DNA of 64,000 nt from an uncultured Bacteroidales bacterium (GCA_937995875.1 CALKIW010000039.1:9318-73317), one strand, 5' to 3'. Shown: positions 53,293-62,468, counted from the first letter of the stretch. A program made the numbers and translations. The notes: a model not told the origin generated them from the sequence alone.

Positions 53293-53916
53293 ATGGAATT
53301 CAAATCACTTAGAAACATCGAATCGTCGTTCAGGCAGATACGCCTGTTCGGTATCGTCTTCCTCTCGCTGTGCGCCGTGGTGACGGTGTGGAGCGTGTGG
53401 AACTCCTACCGTTTCGCAGAGAAGCAACGGGAGAAAATCTATGTGCTGGACAACGGCAAGAGCCTGATGCTCGCCTTGTCTCAGGATTTGTCGCAGAACC
53501 GCCCGGCGGAGGCACGGGAACATGTGCGCCGTTTCCACGAGATGTTCTTCACGCTATCACCTGAAAAAAGCGCGATTGAACACAACGTGAAACGTGCCTT
53601 GCTGCTGGCGGACAAGAGCGTGTACCACTATTATTCGGACTTCGCGGAGAAGGGGTACTACAACCGCATCATCGCCGGGAACATCAACCAAGTGCTGAAG
53701 GTGGACAGCGTGGTGTGCGACTTCAACGCCTATCCCTACCGTGCCGTGACCTACGCCACACAGAAAATCATCCGGCAGAGCAACGTCACCGAGCGCAGCC
53801 TCGTGACCACCTGCCGCCTGCTGAACGCATCGCGGTCGGATGACAACCCGAACGGTTTTACCATCGAGGGTTTCACCATCATTGAGAACAAGGATTTACA
53901 GACTATCAAACGGTAA
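53293..53916 (+). CDS. traK: TraK, VirB8-like
   Basis: A 207-residue protein with one N-terminal helix (IRLFGIVFLSLCAVVTVWSVW) and a periplasmic domain. The domain is like VirB8/TrbF: LDNGKSLMLALSQDLSQNRPAEAREHVRRFHEMFFTLSP, then YYSDFAEKGYYNRIIAGNINQVLKVDSVVCDF. VirB8 proteins nucleate assembly of the channel. Three bases between the traJ stop region and a short spacer, and traL following by 6 bases, show one operon. Confidence 0.85.
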   Translation: MEFKSLRNIESSFRQIRLFGIVFLSLCAVVTVWSVWNSYRFAEKQREKIYVLDNGKSLMLALSQDLSQNRPAEAREHVRRFHEMFFTLSPEKSAIEHNVKRALLLADKSVYHYYSDFAEKGYYNRIIAGNINQVLKVDSVVCDFNAYPYRAVTYATQKIIRQSNVTERSLVTTCRLLNASRSDDNPNGFTIEGFTIIENKDLQTIKR

Positions 53917-53922
53917 CAGGAC

Positions 53923-54231
53923 ATGAAAAGTATCAGAAAATCAATGTGGGGCATGTATTGGAAACTCCACGACAAACGGAAACGCTTGGCGGCAAGTCTC
54001 AAAGGGTATCTGGACGGCTTGCCGCCGGAAACACGCCGCCGCATCGTGCTGGGGATGTTCGCCGCCTTCGCGGTGCTTGCCCTTTACACCTTCGGCAGAG
54101 CCGTCTATGACATCGGCAGGAACGACGGCTCACATATGGAAACGGGACACGCCGGACGGGTGGAACTGCCGACCCCGGCGGAAACAGGCAATCACTTAAC
54201 ACCTTATTTATATGGAACAGACAAAGAATGA
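53923..54231 (+). CDS. traL: TraL, small membrane protein (DUF3989)
   Basis: A 102-residue protein with a basic N-terminus, one membrane helix (RRRIVLGMFAAFAVLALYTFGRAVYDIG) and a short C-terminal tail. It matches the DUF3989 proteins between traK and traM in Bacteroides elements. It overlaps traM by 20 bases. Confidence 0.78.
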   Translation: MKSIRKSMWGMYWKLHDKRKRLAASLKGYLDGLPPETRRRIVLGMFAAFAVLALYTFGRAVYDIGRNDGSHMETGHAGRVELPTPAETGNHLTPYLYGTDKE

Positions 54232-55564
54232 ACCGACGAAAGAGAACAAAGCTGCTCCCGAAACGGGGAAACCGAAAAAGGAGCGCGAACCGCTGACAGA
54301 GGCGCAACGGCTGAAACGGCAGAAGATGATCGTGCTGCCCGCTATGGTGTTGGTGTTCATCGGGGCGATGTGGCTGATATTCGCCCCGTCCTCCGGCAAG
54401 GAGCAACCGCCGGGAACGGACGGATACAACACCGAGATGCCCGACGCTGACAAGGCGAACCGGCAGATTATCGGCGACAAGCTGAAAGCCTACGAGCATG
54501 GGGAGATGGAAGAGCGTCAGGAGAGCCGCAACCGTGCCATCGGGCAGCTGGGCGACATGTTCGACCGCGAGATAGCGGGAACGGAGAACGGAGTGGACTT
54601 CGACCTCGCCAATCCGGGCGGCAAGGAAGAAAGGGCAAAGCCAGCCACGCCGCAGACCATCCAGTCCTCCGCAGCCGCCTACCGTGACCTGAACGCCACG
54701 CTCGGAAACTTCTACGACCAGCCGAAAAACGACAATGCGGAGATGGACGAATTGTTGGAGCGCATCGCATCGCTGGAGTCGGAACTGGAAAGCGAGAGGG
54801 GCAAGGCTTCCTCTATGGACGAGCAGGTGGCTCTTATGGAGAAGTCCTACGAGCTGGCGGCAAAGTACATGGGCGGTCAGAACGGAGGACAGCCATCGGC
54901 GGAACAGAGGGCAGAGCCAACTACCGTGCAGAAAGGGAAGAAGAACAAGGCAATGCCTATCAGACAGGTGGAGCATCAAGTAGTTTCTTCACTCTCACAG
55001 CCTATGAGTAACGCGGAGTTTGTCGCCGCCTTATCGCAGGAACGCAACCGGGGTTTCAACACGGCTGTCGGCACGGCGGAGGTATTGGACAGGAACACCA
55101 TACCGGCGTGCGTGCATGGGGCGCAGAGCGTGACGGACGGGCAGACGGTAAGGCTGCGCCTGCTGGAGCCTATGGCGGTGGCAGGCAGGACAATACCCCG
55201 GGGTGCGGTGGTGGTCGGCACGGGCAAGATACAGGGTGAGCGGCTCGACATCGAGATTACCTCGCTGGAATACGACGGCACGATTATCCCCGTGGAGCTT
55301 GCGGTCTATGACACGGACGGACAGCCCGGCATCTTCATCCCGAACTCGATGGAGATGAACGCCGTCCGGGAGGTCGCCGCCAACATGGGCGGCTCGCTGG
55401 GAAGCAGCATCAACATCTCCACCAATGCCGGGGCGCAGCTCGCCTCCGACTTGGGCAAGGGGCTGATACAAGGCACGAGCCAGTACATCGCCAAAAAGAT
55501 GCGAACCGTCAAGGTGCATCTGAAAGCCGGGTACAGGGTCATGCTTTACCAAGAAAAATATTGA
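54212..55564 (+). CDS. traM: TraM, VirB10-like
   Basis: A 450-residue protein with a basic cytoplasmic N-terminus, one membrane helix (MIVLPAMVLVFIGAMWLIFAP), a long periplasmic linker rich in coiled coil (residues about 170-230) and a VirB10/TrbI-type C-terminal beta-barrel domain. The latter holds VLDRNTIPACVHGAQSVTDGQTVRLRLLEPM and GRTIPRGAVVVGTG. VirB10 bridges the inner and outer membranes. The next gene, the VirB9-like traN, fits this pairing. Confidence 0.88.
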   Translation: MEQTKNEPTKENKAAPETGKPKKEREPLTEAQRLKRQKMIVLPAMVLVFIGAMWLIFAPSSGKEQPPGTDGYNTEMPDADKANRQIIGDKLKAYEHGEMEERQESRNRAIGQLGDMFDREIAGTENGVDFDLANPGGKEERAKPATPQTIQSSAAAYRDLNATLGNFYDQPKNDNAEMDELLERIASLESELESERGKASSMDEQVALMEKSYELAAKYMGGQNGGQPSAEQRAEPTTVQKGKKNKAMPIRQVEHQVVSSLSQPMSNAEFVAALSQERNRGFNTAVGTAEVLDRNTIPACVHGAQSVTDGQTVRLRLLEPMAVAGRTIPRGAVVVGTGKIQGERLDIEITSLEYDGTIIPVELAVYDTDGQPGIFIPNSMEMNAVREVAANMGGSLGSSINISTNAGAQLASDLGKGLIQGTSQYIAKKMRTVKVHLKAGYRVMLYQEKY

Positions 55565-55598
55565 AAACAATAAAAATTACCACTAAAATCCAAAAGTA

Positions 55599-56585
55599 AT
55601 GAGAAAAGTAATCATCATGTTTGCCCTCGCTATGGGCATCATAACTGCCAACGCGCAGGAGAATGTAACCGTTGAAACGACCAACGGAAGTGAACAACCG
55701 ACCTTGACGAAGGAGGTCTATCCGCAGAAGGAGGCGGACGGCGACCTATATCACGGGCTGTCACGCAAGCTGACCTTCGACCGCATGATACCGCCGCACG
55801 GTCTGGAAGTGACCTACGACAAGACCGTCCACGTCATTTTTCCGGCGGAGGTGCGCTATGTCGATTTAGGCTCGCCCGACCTGATTGCCGGGAAAGCCGA
55901 CGGAGCGGAGAACATCATCCGTGTGAAGGCTACCGTAAGGAATTTTCCCAACGAAACGAATATGTCCGTCATCACGGAGGACGGCAGTTTCTACACCTTC
56001 AACGTGAAGTACGCCGCCGAACCGCTGTTGCTCAACGTGGAGATGTGCGACTTCATCCATGACGGCAGCACGGTGAACCGCCCGAACAACGCGCAGGAAA
56101 TCTATCTGAAAGAGCTGGGCAGCGAAAGCCCGATGCTGGTGCGCCTTATCATGAAGTCCATCCACAAACAGAACAAGCGCGAGGTGAAGCATATCGGCTG
56201 CAAGCGTTTCGGCATCCAATACCTGTTGAAAGGCATCTACACGCACAACGGCTTGCTTTATTTCCACACGGAGATAAAGAACCAGAGCAACGTGCCTTTC
56301 GATGTGGACTACATCACTTGGAAAATCGTGGACAAGAAGGTTGCGAAGCGTACTGCCGTGCAGGAGCAGATTATTCTGCCGCTCCGCGCGCAGAACTACG
56401 CCACCCTCGTGCCGGGCAAAAAGAGCGAGCGCACGGTCTTCACGATGGCGAAGTTCACCATCCCCGATGACAAGTGCCTCGTGGTGGAATTGAACGAGAA
56501 GAACGGCGGCCGTCACCAGTCCTTCGTGATTGAGAACGAGGATTTGGTACGCGCGGGTACCATCAACGAACTTCAAGTACGCTGA
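55599..56585 (+). CDS. traN: TraN, VirB9-like (DUF4138)
   Basis: A 328-residue exported protein with signal peptide (VIIMFALAMGIITANA). The mature part (HVIFPAEVRYVDLGSPDLIAGKADGAENIIRVKA, FNVKYAAEPLLLNVEM) is beta-rich and matches the DUF4138/VirB9-like outer-membrane-complex proteins of Bacteroides. It should form the outer-membrane ring with the VirB10-like TraM. It ends 2 bases before traO. Confidence 0.85.
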   Translation: MRKVIIMFALAMGIITANAQENVTVETTNGSEQPTLTKEVYPQKEADGDLYHGLSRKLTFDRMIPPHGLEVTYDKTVHVIFPAEVRYVDLGSPDLIAGKADGAENIIRVKATVRNFPNETNMSVITEDGSFYTFNVKYAAEPLLLNVEMCDFIHDGSTVNRPNNAQEIYLKELGSESPMLVRLIMKSIHKQNKREVKHIGCKRFGIQYLLKGIYTHNGLLYFHTEIKNQSNVPFDVDYITWKIVDKKVAKRTAVQEQIILPLRAQNYATLVPGKKSERTVFTMAKFTIPDDKCLVVELNEKNGGRHQSFVIENEDLVRAGTINELQVR

Positions 56586-56587
56586 CC

Positions 56588-57163
56588 ATGAGAAAGTACA
56601 TCGCAATAATCATCGCGTCGCTTGCCCTTTTTACAGGGCAGGCGCACGCCCAGCGGTGTCTGCCGAAGATGCAGGGCATCGAGGTGAGGGCGGACATGGC
56701 GGACGGCTTCAATCTCGGCGGCAAGGACGGCGGGTACAGCTTCGGGGCGGCTCTCTCCACCTACACGAAGAAGGGGAACAAGTGGGTGTTCGGTGGCGAA
56801 TACCTGTTGAAGAACAATCCCTACAAGGACACCAAGATACCCGTGGCGCAGTTCACGGCGGAGGGCGGCTATTACTTCAAGATACTGTCGGACGCCCGAA
56901 AGATTGTTTTCGTCTATGCCGGGGCTTCGGCTCTCGCCGGATATGAGGCGGTAAATTGGGGGAAGAAGGTGCTGCATGACGGCTCCACGCTGCACGACCG
57001 GGACGCCTTCATCTACGGCGGTGCGCTGACGCTCGATGTGGAGTGTTACGTGGCAGACCGTATCGCCCTGCTTGCCAACCTGCGGGAGCGTTGCCTTTGG
57101 GGTGGCGACACACGGAAGTTCCACACGCAGTTCGGGGTCGGTATCAAGTTCATCATCAACTGA
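56588..57163 (+). CDS. traO: TraO, predicted outer-membrane protein
   Basis: A 191-residue protein with signal peptide (IIIASLALFTGQAHAQ) and alternating aromatic strands (VRADMADGFNLGGKDGGYSFGAAL, WVFGGEYLLKNNPY, VGIKFIIN). This pattern fits a small eight-stranded outer-membrane barrel. The equivalent in CTnDOT is TraO, needed for transfer in most variants, of unknown detail. It follows traN by 2 bases. Confidence 0.82.
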   Translation: MRKYIAIIIASLALFTGQAHAQRCLPKMQGIEVRADMADGFNLGGKDGGYSFGAALSTYTKKGNKWVFGGEYLLKNNPYKDTKIPVAQFTAEGGYYFKILSDARKIVFVYAGASALAGYEAVNWGKKVLHDGSTLHDRDAFIYGGALTLDVECYVADRIALLANLRERCLWGGDTRKFHTQFGVGIKFIIN

Positions 57164-57170
57164 CACGGGC

Positions 57171-58073
57171 ATGGAAAGGACGGAAATAGATGCTGTCAGA
57201 AGGATGCCGCTTGCGGATTTTCTCGCACGGCTGGGGCATGAGCCTGTCAGAAGGAGCGGTAACGAGCTGTGGTATCTTGCCCCGTACAGGGGCGAGCGCA
57301 CATCCTCTTTCCGTGTGAACGTGGCGAAACAGCTCTGGTACGACTTCGGTTTGGGCAAGGGCGGCGACATCTTCACGCTTGCCGGGGAGTTTCTGCAAAG
57401 CGATGACTTCATGAAGCAAGCGAAGTTCATAGCGGAAGCCGCCAATATGACGGTTGCCGGATGGGAAAAGCCCGTCTATCTCTCGAAGCCGACCGAATCC
57501 GTTTTTGAGGATGTGGAGGTCGCTCCGCTGCTCCGCTCACTGCTGACGGAGTATTTAGAGGAACGGGGCATCCCTTACGCCATCGCATCCCGTCACTGCT
57601 GCCGCTTGAACTACGGTGTGCGTGGGAAACGGTATTTTGCCGTTGGCTTTCCGAACATGGCAGGTGGCTATGAAGTCAGAAGCCGATATTTCAAGGGTTG
57701 CATACCTCCGAAGTCTGTATCACTGGTAAAGGCGAATGACATCCCGGCTGACGAGTGCCTCGTGTTCGAGGGCTTCATGGACTTTCTCTCTGCCGTGACG
57801 CTTGGTGTAACCGGTAACGCTGACTGTCTTGTGCTGAACTCAGTCGCCAACGTGGAGAAGGCGGCGGGATTGCTGGACGGATACGGGCGCATCGGCTGCT
57901 TCCTCGACCGTGACGAAGCCGGACGGCGGACGCTTGCCGCACTTACCATGCGATACGGGGAACGTGTCACCGACCGTTCCTCCCTCTATGACGGTTGCAA
58001 GGACTTGAACGAGTACCTGCAACTGACAACGAAAAAACAGAAAAACAACCATCTAAAAATCGAAGAACAATGA
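57171..58073 (+). CDS. traP: TraP, toprim/primase-like protein
   Basis: A 300-residue protein from ATG 57171 (MERTEIDAVRRMPLADFLARLG). The N-terminal CHC2-primase-like region reads YLAPYRGERTSSFRVNVAKQLWYDFGLGKGGDIF, but the cysteine and histidine zinc ligands of the family are gone. The toprim domain follows, with VFEGFMDFLSAVTLG (acidic Glu) and IGCFLDRDEAGRRTL (DxD). It may synthesise primers on the transferred strand, or the primase role may be reduced. Its stop overlaps traQ (ATGA). Confidence 0.85.
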   Translation: MERTEIDAVRRMPLADFLARLGHEPVRRSGNELWYLAPYRGERTSSFRVNVAKQLWYDFGLGKGGDIFTLAGEFLQSDDFMKQAKFIAEAANMTVAGWEKPVYLSKPTESVFEDVEVAPLLRSLLTEYLEERGIPYAIASRHCCRLNYGVRGKRYFAVGFPNMAGGYEVRSRYFKGCIPPKSVSLVKANDIPADECLVFEGFMDFLSAVTLGVTGNADCLVLNSVANVEKAAGLLDGYGRIGCFLDRDEAGRRTLAALTMRYGERVTDRSSLYDGCKDLNEYLQLTTKKQKNNHLKIEEQ

Positions 58074-58573
58074 ACATACTGAACAACAGAAACAAGAGAA
58101 CATCAATATTCAAGGCAGTGGCGTTATGCCTGATAGCCGCCATGTCATTCACCCTCGTGTCATGTGACGATGACATGGACATCCAGCAGTCCTATCCCTT
58201 CACGGTGGAGGTCATGCCCGTGCCGAACAAGGTAGTAAAGGGGCAGACAGTGGAAATCCGCTGTGAACTGAAAAAGGAGGGCGACTTTTCGGGTACGCTC
58301 TATACCATCCGCTATTTCCAGTTCGAGGGGGAAGGCTCGCTCAAAATGGATAACGGCATCACCTTCCTGCCTAACGACCGCTACCTGCTGGAGAACGAAA
58401 AATTCCGCCTGTACTACACGGCGGCGGGTGATGAGGCGCATAATTTCATCGTGGTGGTGGAGGATAACTTTAGCAACTCCTACGAACTGGAATTTGACTT
58501 CAACAACAGGAATGTAAAGGACGACGATCTTACCATCGTTCCCATCGGCAACTTCAGCCCCTTGTTGAAATGA
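58070..58573 (+). CDS. traQ: TraQ, DUF3872 lipoprotein
   Basis: A 167-residue protein starting at 58070 (MNILNNRNKRTSIF). The signal segment AVALCLIAAMSFTLVSCDD has a lipobox cysteine near residue 32. The beta-rich mature part matches DUF3872. Its start overlaps the traP stop and its stop overlaps the traR start, so the three form a translationally coupled chain. The role is unknown, probably in the envelope. Confidence 0.8.
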   Translation: MNILNNRNKRTSIFKAVALCLIAAMSFTLVSCDDDMDIQQSYPFTVEVMPVPNKVVKGQTVEIRCELKKEGDFSGTLYTIRYFQFEGEGSLKMDNGITFLPNDRYLLENEKFRLYYTAAGDEAHNFIVVVEDNFSNSYELEFDFNNRNVKDDDLTIVPIGNFSPLLK

Positions 58574-59097
58574 TGCGTGTATTCATGACAATGCTCTGTT
58601 CACTTCTGACGGTCTGTTCTGTGTCCGCGCAGATCAGCCGCCAAGAGGGAACGGACGGGCAGGCGGCAATCTACCGACTGCCGCTTATGGAACGTGCTTT
58701 TTTATGCTGCCGCTACTTTGAAGGCTGGCACTCAGAAAAACACTACCCATACGTCGGTTGGGGTCACAAACTTTTGCCAAACGAGAAGTATTCGGCACGA
58801 ACCATGACAAAACGGGATGCGGATGAACTTTTGCGGAAAGACCTGCGCAAATTTGTCGCCATGTTCCGTAAATTCGGGGTTGATTCGATTTTGCTTGGCA
58901 CGTTAGCTTACAATGTGGGACCGGCGAAGCTGTTAGGCAGCAAAACAATCCCCAAAAGCACCTTAATCAAGAAGCTGGAAGCTGGTGACAGGAACATCTA
59001 CCGTGAGTATATAGCCTTCTGCAACTACAAAGGAAAACGCCACGCCATGCTGCTCAAACGGAGAAAGGCGGAGTTTGCGCTGTTGTATATCCCATAA
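58570..59097 (+). CDS. traR: TraR, lysozyme-like muramidase
   Basis: A 175-residue exported protein with a signal-like N-terminus (VFMTMLCSLLTVCSVSAQ). Its mature part resembles T4-type lysozyme: a catalytic Glu in YFEGWHSEKHYPYVGWGHKL, then MTKRDADELLRKDLRKFV and LGTLAYNVGPAKLLGS. In many conjugation systems such an enzyme opens the peptidoglycan for the channel. It is the last gene of the tra operon, followed by a strong terminator. Confidence 0.88.
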   Translation: MMRVFMTMLCSLLTVCSVSAQISRQEGTDGQAAIYRLPLMERAFLCCRYFEGWHSEKHYPYVGWGHKLLPNEKYSARTMTKRDADELLRKDLRKFVAMFRKFGVDSILLGTLAYNVGPAKLLGSKTIPKSTLIKKLEAGDRNIYREYIAFCNYKGKRHAMLLKRRKAEFALLYIP

Positions 59098-59116
59098 AAG
59101 GACTGACAAAACTGGC

Positions 59117-59151
59117 AAAAGACGTGCCATATTTAACTTGGCACGTCTTTT
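59117..59151 (+). terminator. Terminator of the tra operon
   Basis: AAAAGACGTGCCA (59117-59129) pairs perfectly with TGGCACGTCTTTT (59139-59151) around a 9-base loop; it follows traR by 19 bases. Confidence 0.88.
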
Positions 59152-59584
59152 GCTCTATCACTTGATAGATTATCGTAGGATTTTCTCGTTAATTGACATC
59201 GTTGAGCCATTTTTGCCTATCGGTTTCCAAATAACACTTCAAGTTGTAAGTGTTGTGAGAGCAATACAAAACATAGTTATTAACCATAAAAAGTATAGCG
59301 AAATTATGAAGAAAGTATTTAGGAAAATTCAGAAAGGAACAACAAAAATGATTGAACGTATCAAATCGTTGGGGGAAATGGAGACGAAGCAGAAATGTGT
59401 AGTTCAACGGTTCGAGATTATCATTCCCCTCCACCAAAAAATAACGACCCAATATATAGCCTCCGCAAGTTTTACTTGCGGATTTTTTAGTTATCGCAGA
59501 TTGGACAAAGGTTTCTTTGCTACTTTCTTTGTCCGCCATCATGCTCACTGAAAGAAAGTAGGGCGGCTCTCGCCGCCCCGCCAC
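59152..59584. other. Gap between the tra operon and the minus-strand operon
   Basis: About 430 bases with no convincing gene. ORFs here are short and unlike known proteins. It ends with a second terminator (59462-59488), which can serve the minus-strand operon or the tra operon. Confidence 0.45.
59462..59488 (+). terminator. Terminator hairpin
   Basis: TCCGCAAGT (59462-59470), TTT, ACTTGCGGA (59474-59482), then TTTTTT. Perfect 9-bp stem with tight loop. Confidence 0.8.
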
Positions 59585-59893
59585 TCAAAAGCGTGTGTAA
59601 AGTCCCGTCACCATCGTGAACATTTCCTCCAGCATATCAAAATAGATACCCTCGTGTACGGCAATGTCCTTTGTCTTGCACTCAAAGGTCTTTTTGCTGA
59701 ACGTCCTGCGGTAGAAGCGCATATTGTAGAGGTCTGCCCCTTCGTCATAGATGATGTCAAGGCGGTTGGCACTTGTTTTGTTCCTTGCAAGGCTCATCCG
59801 TAAGCCGTTGCCCATATCTATGAAATCACGGCTACCTGTCATGGCGGTGAAGCGTTTTCCGCCTATCTGCTGTAATATCGTCTTGGCTATCAT
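59585..59893 (-). CDS. Hypothetical protein of the minus-strand operon
   Basis: A 102-residue protein from ATG 59893 (MIAKTILQQIGGKRFTAMTGSRDFIDMG); the longer reading to 60004 overlaps the neighbour gene. The N-terminal AKTILQQIGGKRFTAMTGSRDF and the motif RMSLARNKTSANRLDIIYDEGADLYNMRFYRRT recur as a family near conjugation genes of Bacteroides. The function is unknown. It is the last gene of the operon running leftward from about 62930. Confidence 0.7.
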   Translation of the reverse strand: MIAKTILQQIGGKRFTAMTGSRDFIDMGNGLRMSLARNKTSANRLDIIYDEGADLYNMRFYRRTFSKKTFECKTKDIAVHEGIYFDMLEEMFTMVTGLYTRF

Positions 59894-59946
59894 ATCTTTT
59901 GTTTTTAGGGTTTTAAGTATTGGCGGTGCGGACACCGCCATCCCGT

Positions 59947-60192
59947 TCAAAATTCTCGCATTTCGGAAATGGGGGTCTGCCGTTGTAGCCACTCTTTCAC
60001 ACATTCCATATTGTACTCGCTCGTGATGACTGCCGTATGGCTGTCGGTGGCGGTGAAACGTGTGCTTTCGTAATCATCTATCCACCCCTTGAGGGTGTCC
60101 GTTCCCCACGCTCCGGTATCGTCAAAGATACCGTCCAATGCCGTGATAGGTTCGCTGAACTTGACTATCAGCGTTTGATAGGTCGTGTTCAT
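59947..60192 (-). CDS. Small hypothetical protein
   Basis: An 81-residue protein from ATG 60192 (MNTTYQTLIVKFSEPITALDG), whose start overlaps the stop of the preceding gene. It contains SHTAVITSEYNMECVKEWLQ. No known domain is recognised. Its coupling to the DUF3873-like gene and the operon context support a real gene. Confidence 0.65.
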   Translation of the reverse strand: MNTTYQTLIVKFSEPITALDGIFDDTGAWGTDTLKGWIDDYESTRFTATDSHTAVITSEYNMECVKEWLQRQTPISEMREF

Positions 60193-60422
60193 AGTCTGTC
60201 CTCCTTTCCCTTCTTTGCGTTCAGCCACTTGTCCCGTGCGGCTCGGCACTCGTCCAACGTGGGTTTGACACAAGAGAACAATTCTCTGTCTATGGGGTGG
60301 CGGTAGTCGTACTGCACAAGTGTCCGCCTGCGTCTTCCGATACCCGATTGGAAACGCTCGTATTTCTCCGTACCTGCTTCCGCGCAGGTGCTTACTCCGT
60401 TGATGGTCATTCGTGTTGTCAT
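60189..60422 (-). CDS. DUF3873-like small basic protein
   Basis: A 77-residue protein, MTTRMTINGVSTCAEAG to KGKEDRL, with the phrase EKYERFQSGIGRRRRTLVQYDYRH followed by ELFSCVKPTLDECRAARDKWL. This pattern matches DUF3873 proteins found near conjugation genes. The function is unknown. It overlaps the next gene by 4 bases. Confidence 0.72.
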   Translation of the reverse strand: MTTRMTINGVSTCAEAGTEKYERFQSGIGRRRRTLVQYDYRHPIDRELFSCVKPTLDECRAARDKWLNAKKGKEDRL

Positions 60423-60441
60423 AATGTTGCTTTTTAGATGG

Positions 60442-60699
60442 TTAAAAATGTACTGACAGAACTCTGTTCTTCATCACCATTTCGGGGTTGCTTGTGTAGC
60501 GTTGGTGCAGGTAGAAATGGTGTGAGCCGAAGCCGTAAAGGAAAAACTTGTCAAGTTCGTGCTTCTCGGCAAACTCCTTTACGCTCTTTCTCAATTCCCC
60601 CTCACTCGTTGTGAGAGTGAGGAGGTTCACAAATTCAAGGAACATCGTGGGGATTGCATCATCCCACACACAAATCATACTTTCAATTCTTACTTCCAT
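60442..60699 (-). CDS. Small hypothetical protein
   Basis: An 85-residue protein, MEVRIESMICVWDDAIPTMFLEF to VLSVHF, with no recognised domain. The first half reads like a short helical module (FVNLLTLTTSEGELRKSVKEFAEKHEL). It lies between the DUF3873-like gene and pcfJ on the same strand and with ordinary spacing, so is probably translated. Confidence 0.6.
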   Translation of the reverse strand: MEVRIESMICVWDDAIPTMFLEFVNLLTLTTSEGELRKSVKEFAEKHELDKFFLYGFGSHHFYLHQRYTSNPEMVMKNRVLSVHF

Positions 60700-60723
60700 A
60701 TCAATGTTGTTTTAGGGGTTATG

Positions 60724-62055
60724 CTATGCCGCTTTCATCCGCTCACGGATAAGGTTGGCGTTCTTGTTCACAAGGTCTATGATGCGCTCGTGATATTCGG
60801 TGTCCTGGTTGTGCTTGCCGTGGCACTGCACCACTTCGAGGGTTCGCAAGTCCACCTCTACGGTTTCAATAATCTCATCGCCAATCCTTGCCGATAGTAT
60901 GAGGGTGTCGGCTTTCTTGTAGTATCCACTGCCAAACACGCAGATGCCCTGCGTCTTGCCCTCGTTGTAATACTCGTCTATGCTTTCAAGCACCTTGACG
61001 ATTATTTCCTCGTCCGTGATTACCAAGCCGAAGAATTTGGATTTGTTGGCGATGAAATCCTCCGCATCTTTCTTTCGTTGGAGTTGTCGCTGTTGCTCAC
61101 GCTCACGCCTTTCAATCTCCCAACGGCGTTGCTCTGCGGCTCTTTCCTTCTCGTGTATGGCTTCAATTTTTCGGGTTGCGTTGTCGTGTGCCGCCATGAA
61201 ATCTTCGGGACAGATGTTCTTCGGGTTACGGAGGTCTTGACCGAGTTTTTTGAGCATACGCAGATAGTCGCACCACATTGAGAGGTTGTCTATCTGATAC
61301 TTGTGACGCTTGGCAATCAGATATGATGCCCAACATTCATCGGCAGTACGGGTATTGAAAAGAAAGTGTTTCATGACCTCAATCTCACCGCCTTTCATAA
61401 GGGTTTCAATTCTTGGGTCTGAAAGCAAGGCTTTGAAAAGACGCACGGGGGAGATGCCGTGGAAATCGCCCTTGAAGCCGTTACGTCTGAGTTGGGGCAA
61501 TATCCTCATCTTTGGATATGCACAGCTTCTTGCCACCACATCATCGTATAGGCTGTTGTGCGGTCTTACCTCCATATCGCTGCCTAATGCCCACACATCG
61601 CAATAGCAGAAAAGGAAGCCACGGAGCAACGCCATGTCCGTAACCTTGCCGTCGGGTGAAATCCAACGCTGCACGACCTCGTGGCAGTAGAAACGCATCG
61701 GTTCGCCTTTCCTGCTCTCGCATCTGACCTGCGCCACGCGGATTACCTGATACCCTTTGCAGGTGGTTATCACGCTGAAATTCTGCGTTTCCTTGTAGAT
61801 GCGTCTGCGTGTGTCCTGCACTTTGAGTTCGGCATGGCATTTGGGGCAGGTGCAGCCTTCAAGGGTGTCGCATAGTCCGCTGTCGCTGTGCCACTCGTGA
61901 CCGCAGTCGGAACAGGTGATGTTCCCTTTCTTGGTGCGGTAGCCGATATGCTCAACGCAGTGGCGGTATGCCCAATCTATTTGTGTCGCTGATATGGGGC
62001 GAAGGTTGGCGGAAAGTCTTGCCACCTCTTTCTGTATCTTGGTCTTCGGTTTCAT
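60724..62055 (-). CDS. PcfJ-like protein
   Basis: A 443-residue protein with a four-Cys zinc-finger-like region (ITCSDCGHEWH and CTCPKCHAEL near residues 50-80) and the conserved PcfJ core (LLRGFLFCYCDVWALGSDMEV, FLFNTRTADECWASYLIAKRH). A basic, coiled helix (AEQRRWEIERREREQQRQLQRKKD) is near residue 310. PcfJ proteins accompany transfer genes in Gram-positive and Bacteroides elements; their role is unknown. It overlaps pcfK by 4 bases. Confidence 0.8.
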   Translation of the reverse strand: MKPKTKIQKEVARLSANLRPISATQIDWAYRHCVEHIGYRTKKGNITCSDCGHEWHSDSGLCDTLEGCTCPKCHAELKVQDTRRRIYKETQNFSVITTCKGYQVIRVAQVRCESRKGEPMRFYCHEVVQRWISPDGKVTDMALLRGFLFCYCDVWALGSDMEVRPHNSLYDDVVARSCAYPKMRILPQLRRNGFKGDFHGISPVRLFKALLSDPRIETLMKGGEIEVMKHFLFNTRTADECWASYLIAKRHKYQIDNLSMWCDYLRMLKKLGQDLRNPKNICPEDFMAAHDNATRKIEAIHEKERAAEQRRWEIERREREQQRQLQRKKDAEDFIANKSKFFGLVITDEEIIVKVLESIDEYYNEGKTQGICVFGSGYYKKADTLILSARIGDEIIETVEVDLRTLEVVQCHGKHNQDTEYHERIIDLVNKNANLIRERMKAA

Positions 62056-62468
62056 AAGCCTAAATCAAATAATGAGGGTTGGGGTTGGTTTTCTTTTCTC
62101 GCTGACGGTCTGTGGCGGTTCTGCAACTTGCGGAGTTCCTCCTCTTGGTATTTGCGGACAGCGTTCTGACGTGCCTCCGCCTTTTCCTCTGCCGTGAGTT
62201 TCACAACGTGGTTCACAACCACTTGGCAGTCCATCGGTTTGCCCACCTCTATCTCGTTTTCCTCATAGTAGTGGATGGCTTGCCCGAATATCTCTCCGTC
62301 CGTGAAACCGTTGCAACCGCTTTTCTGCACATAGTTCAGAATGTGGGTCACGCACTCGTCCATGTTCTTGGCAGGGTTGCGGTACTTCTTTGCAAATAGC
62401 GCATCTTCCTCCGCACGCTGTTCCAAGTACATATATATCGTTCTCTTGAAATGGTCTGTTCCTTTCAT
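62052..62468 (-). CDS. PcfK-like protein
   Basis: A 138-residue protein with the PcfK pattern (YLEQRAEEDALFAKKYRNPAKNMDECVTHILNYVQKSG). The C-terminal part is a charged helix (KLTAEEKAEARQNAVRKYQEEELRKLQNRH), probably a coiled coil. PcfK and PcfJ are adjacent in Enterococcus pCF10 and in Bacteroides ICEs. Role unknown. It overlaps pcfJ and so is translationally coupled. Confidence 0.8.
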   Translation of the reverse strand: MKGTDHFKRTIYMYLEQRAEEDALFAKKYRNPAKNMDECVTHILNYVQKSGCNGFTDGEIFGQAIHYYEENEIEVGKPMDCQVVVNHVVKLTAEEKAEARQNAVRKYQEEELRKLQNRHRPSARKENQPQPSLFDLGL

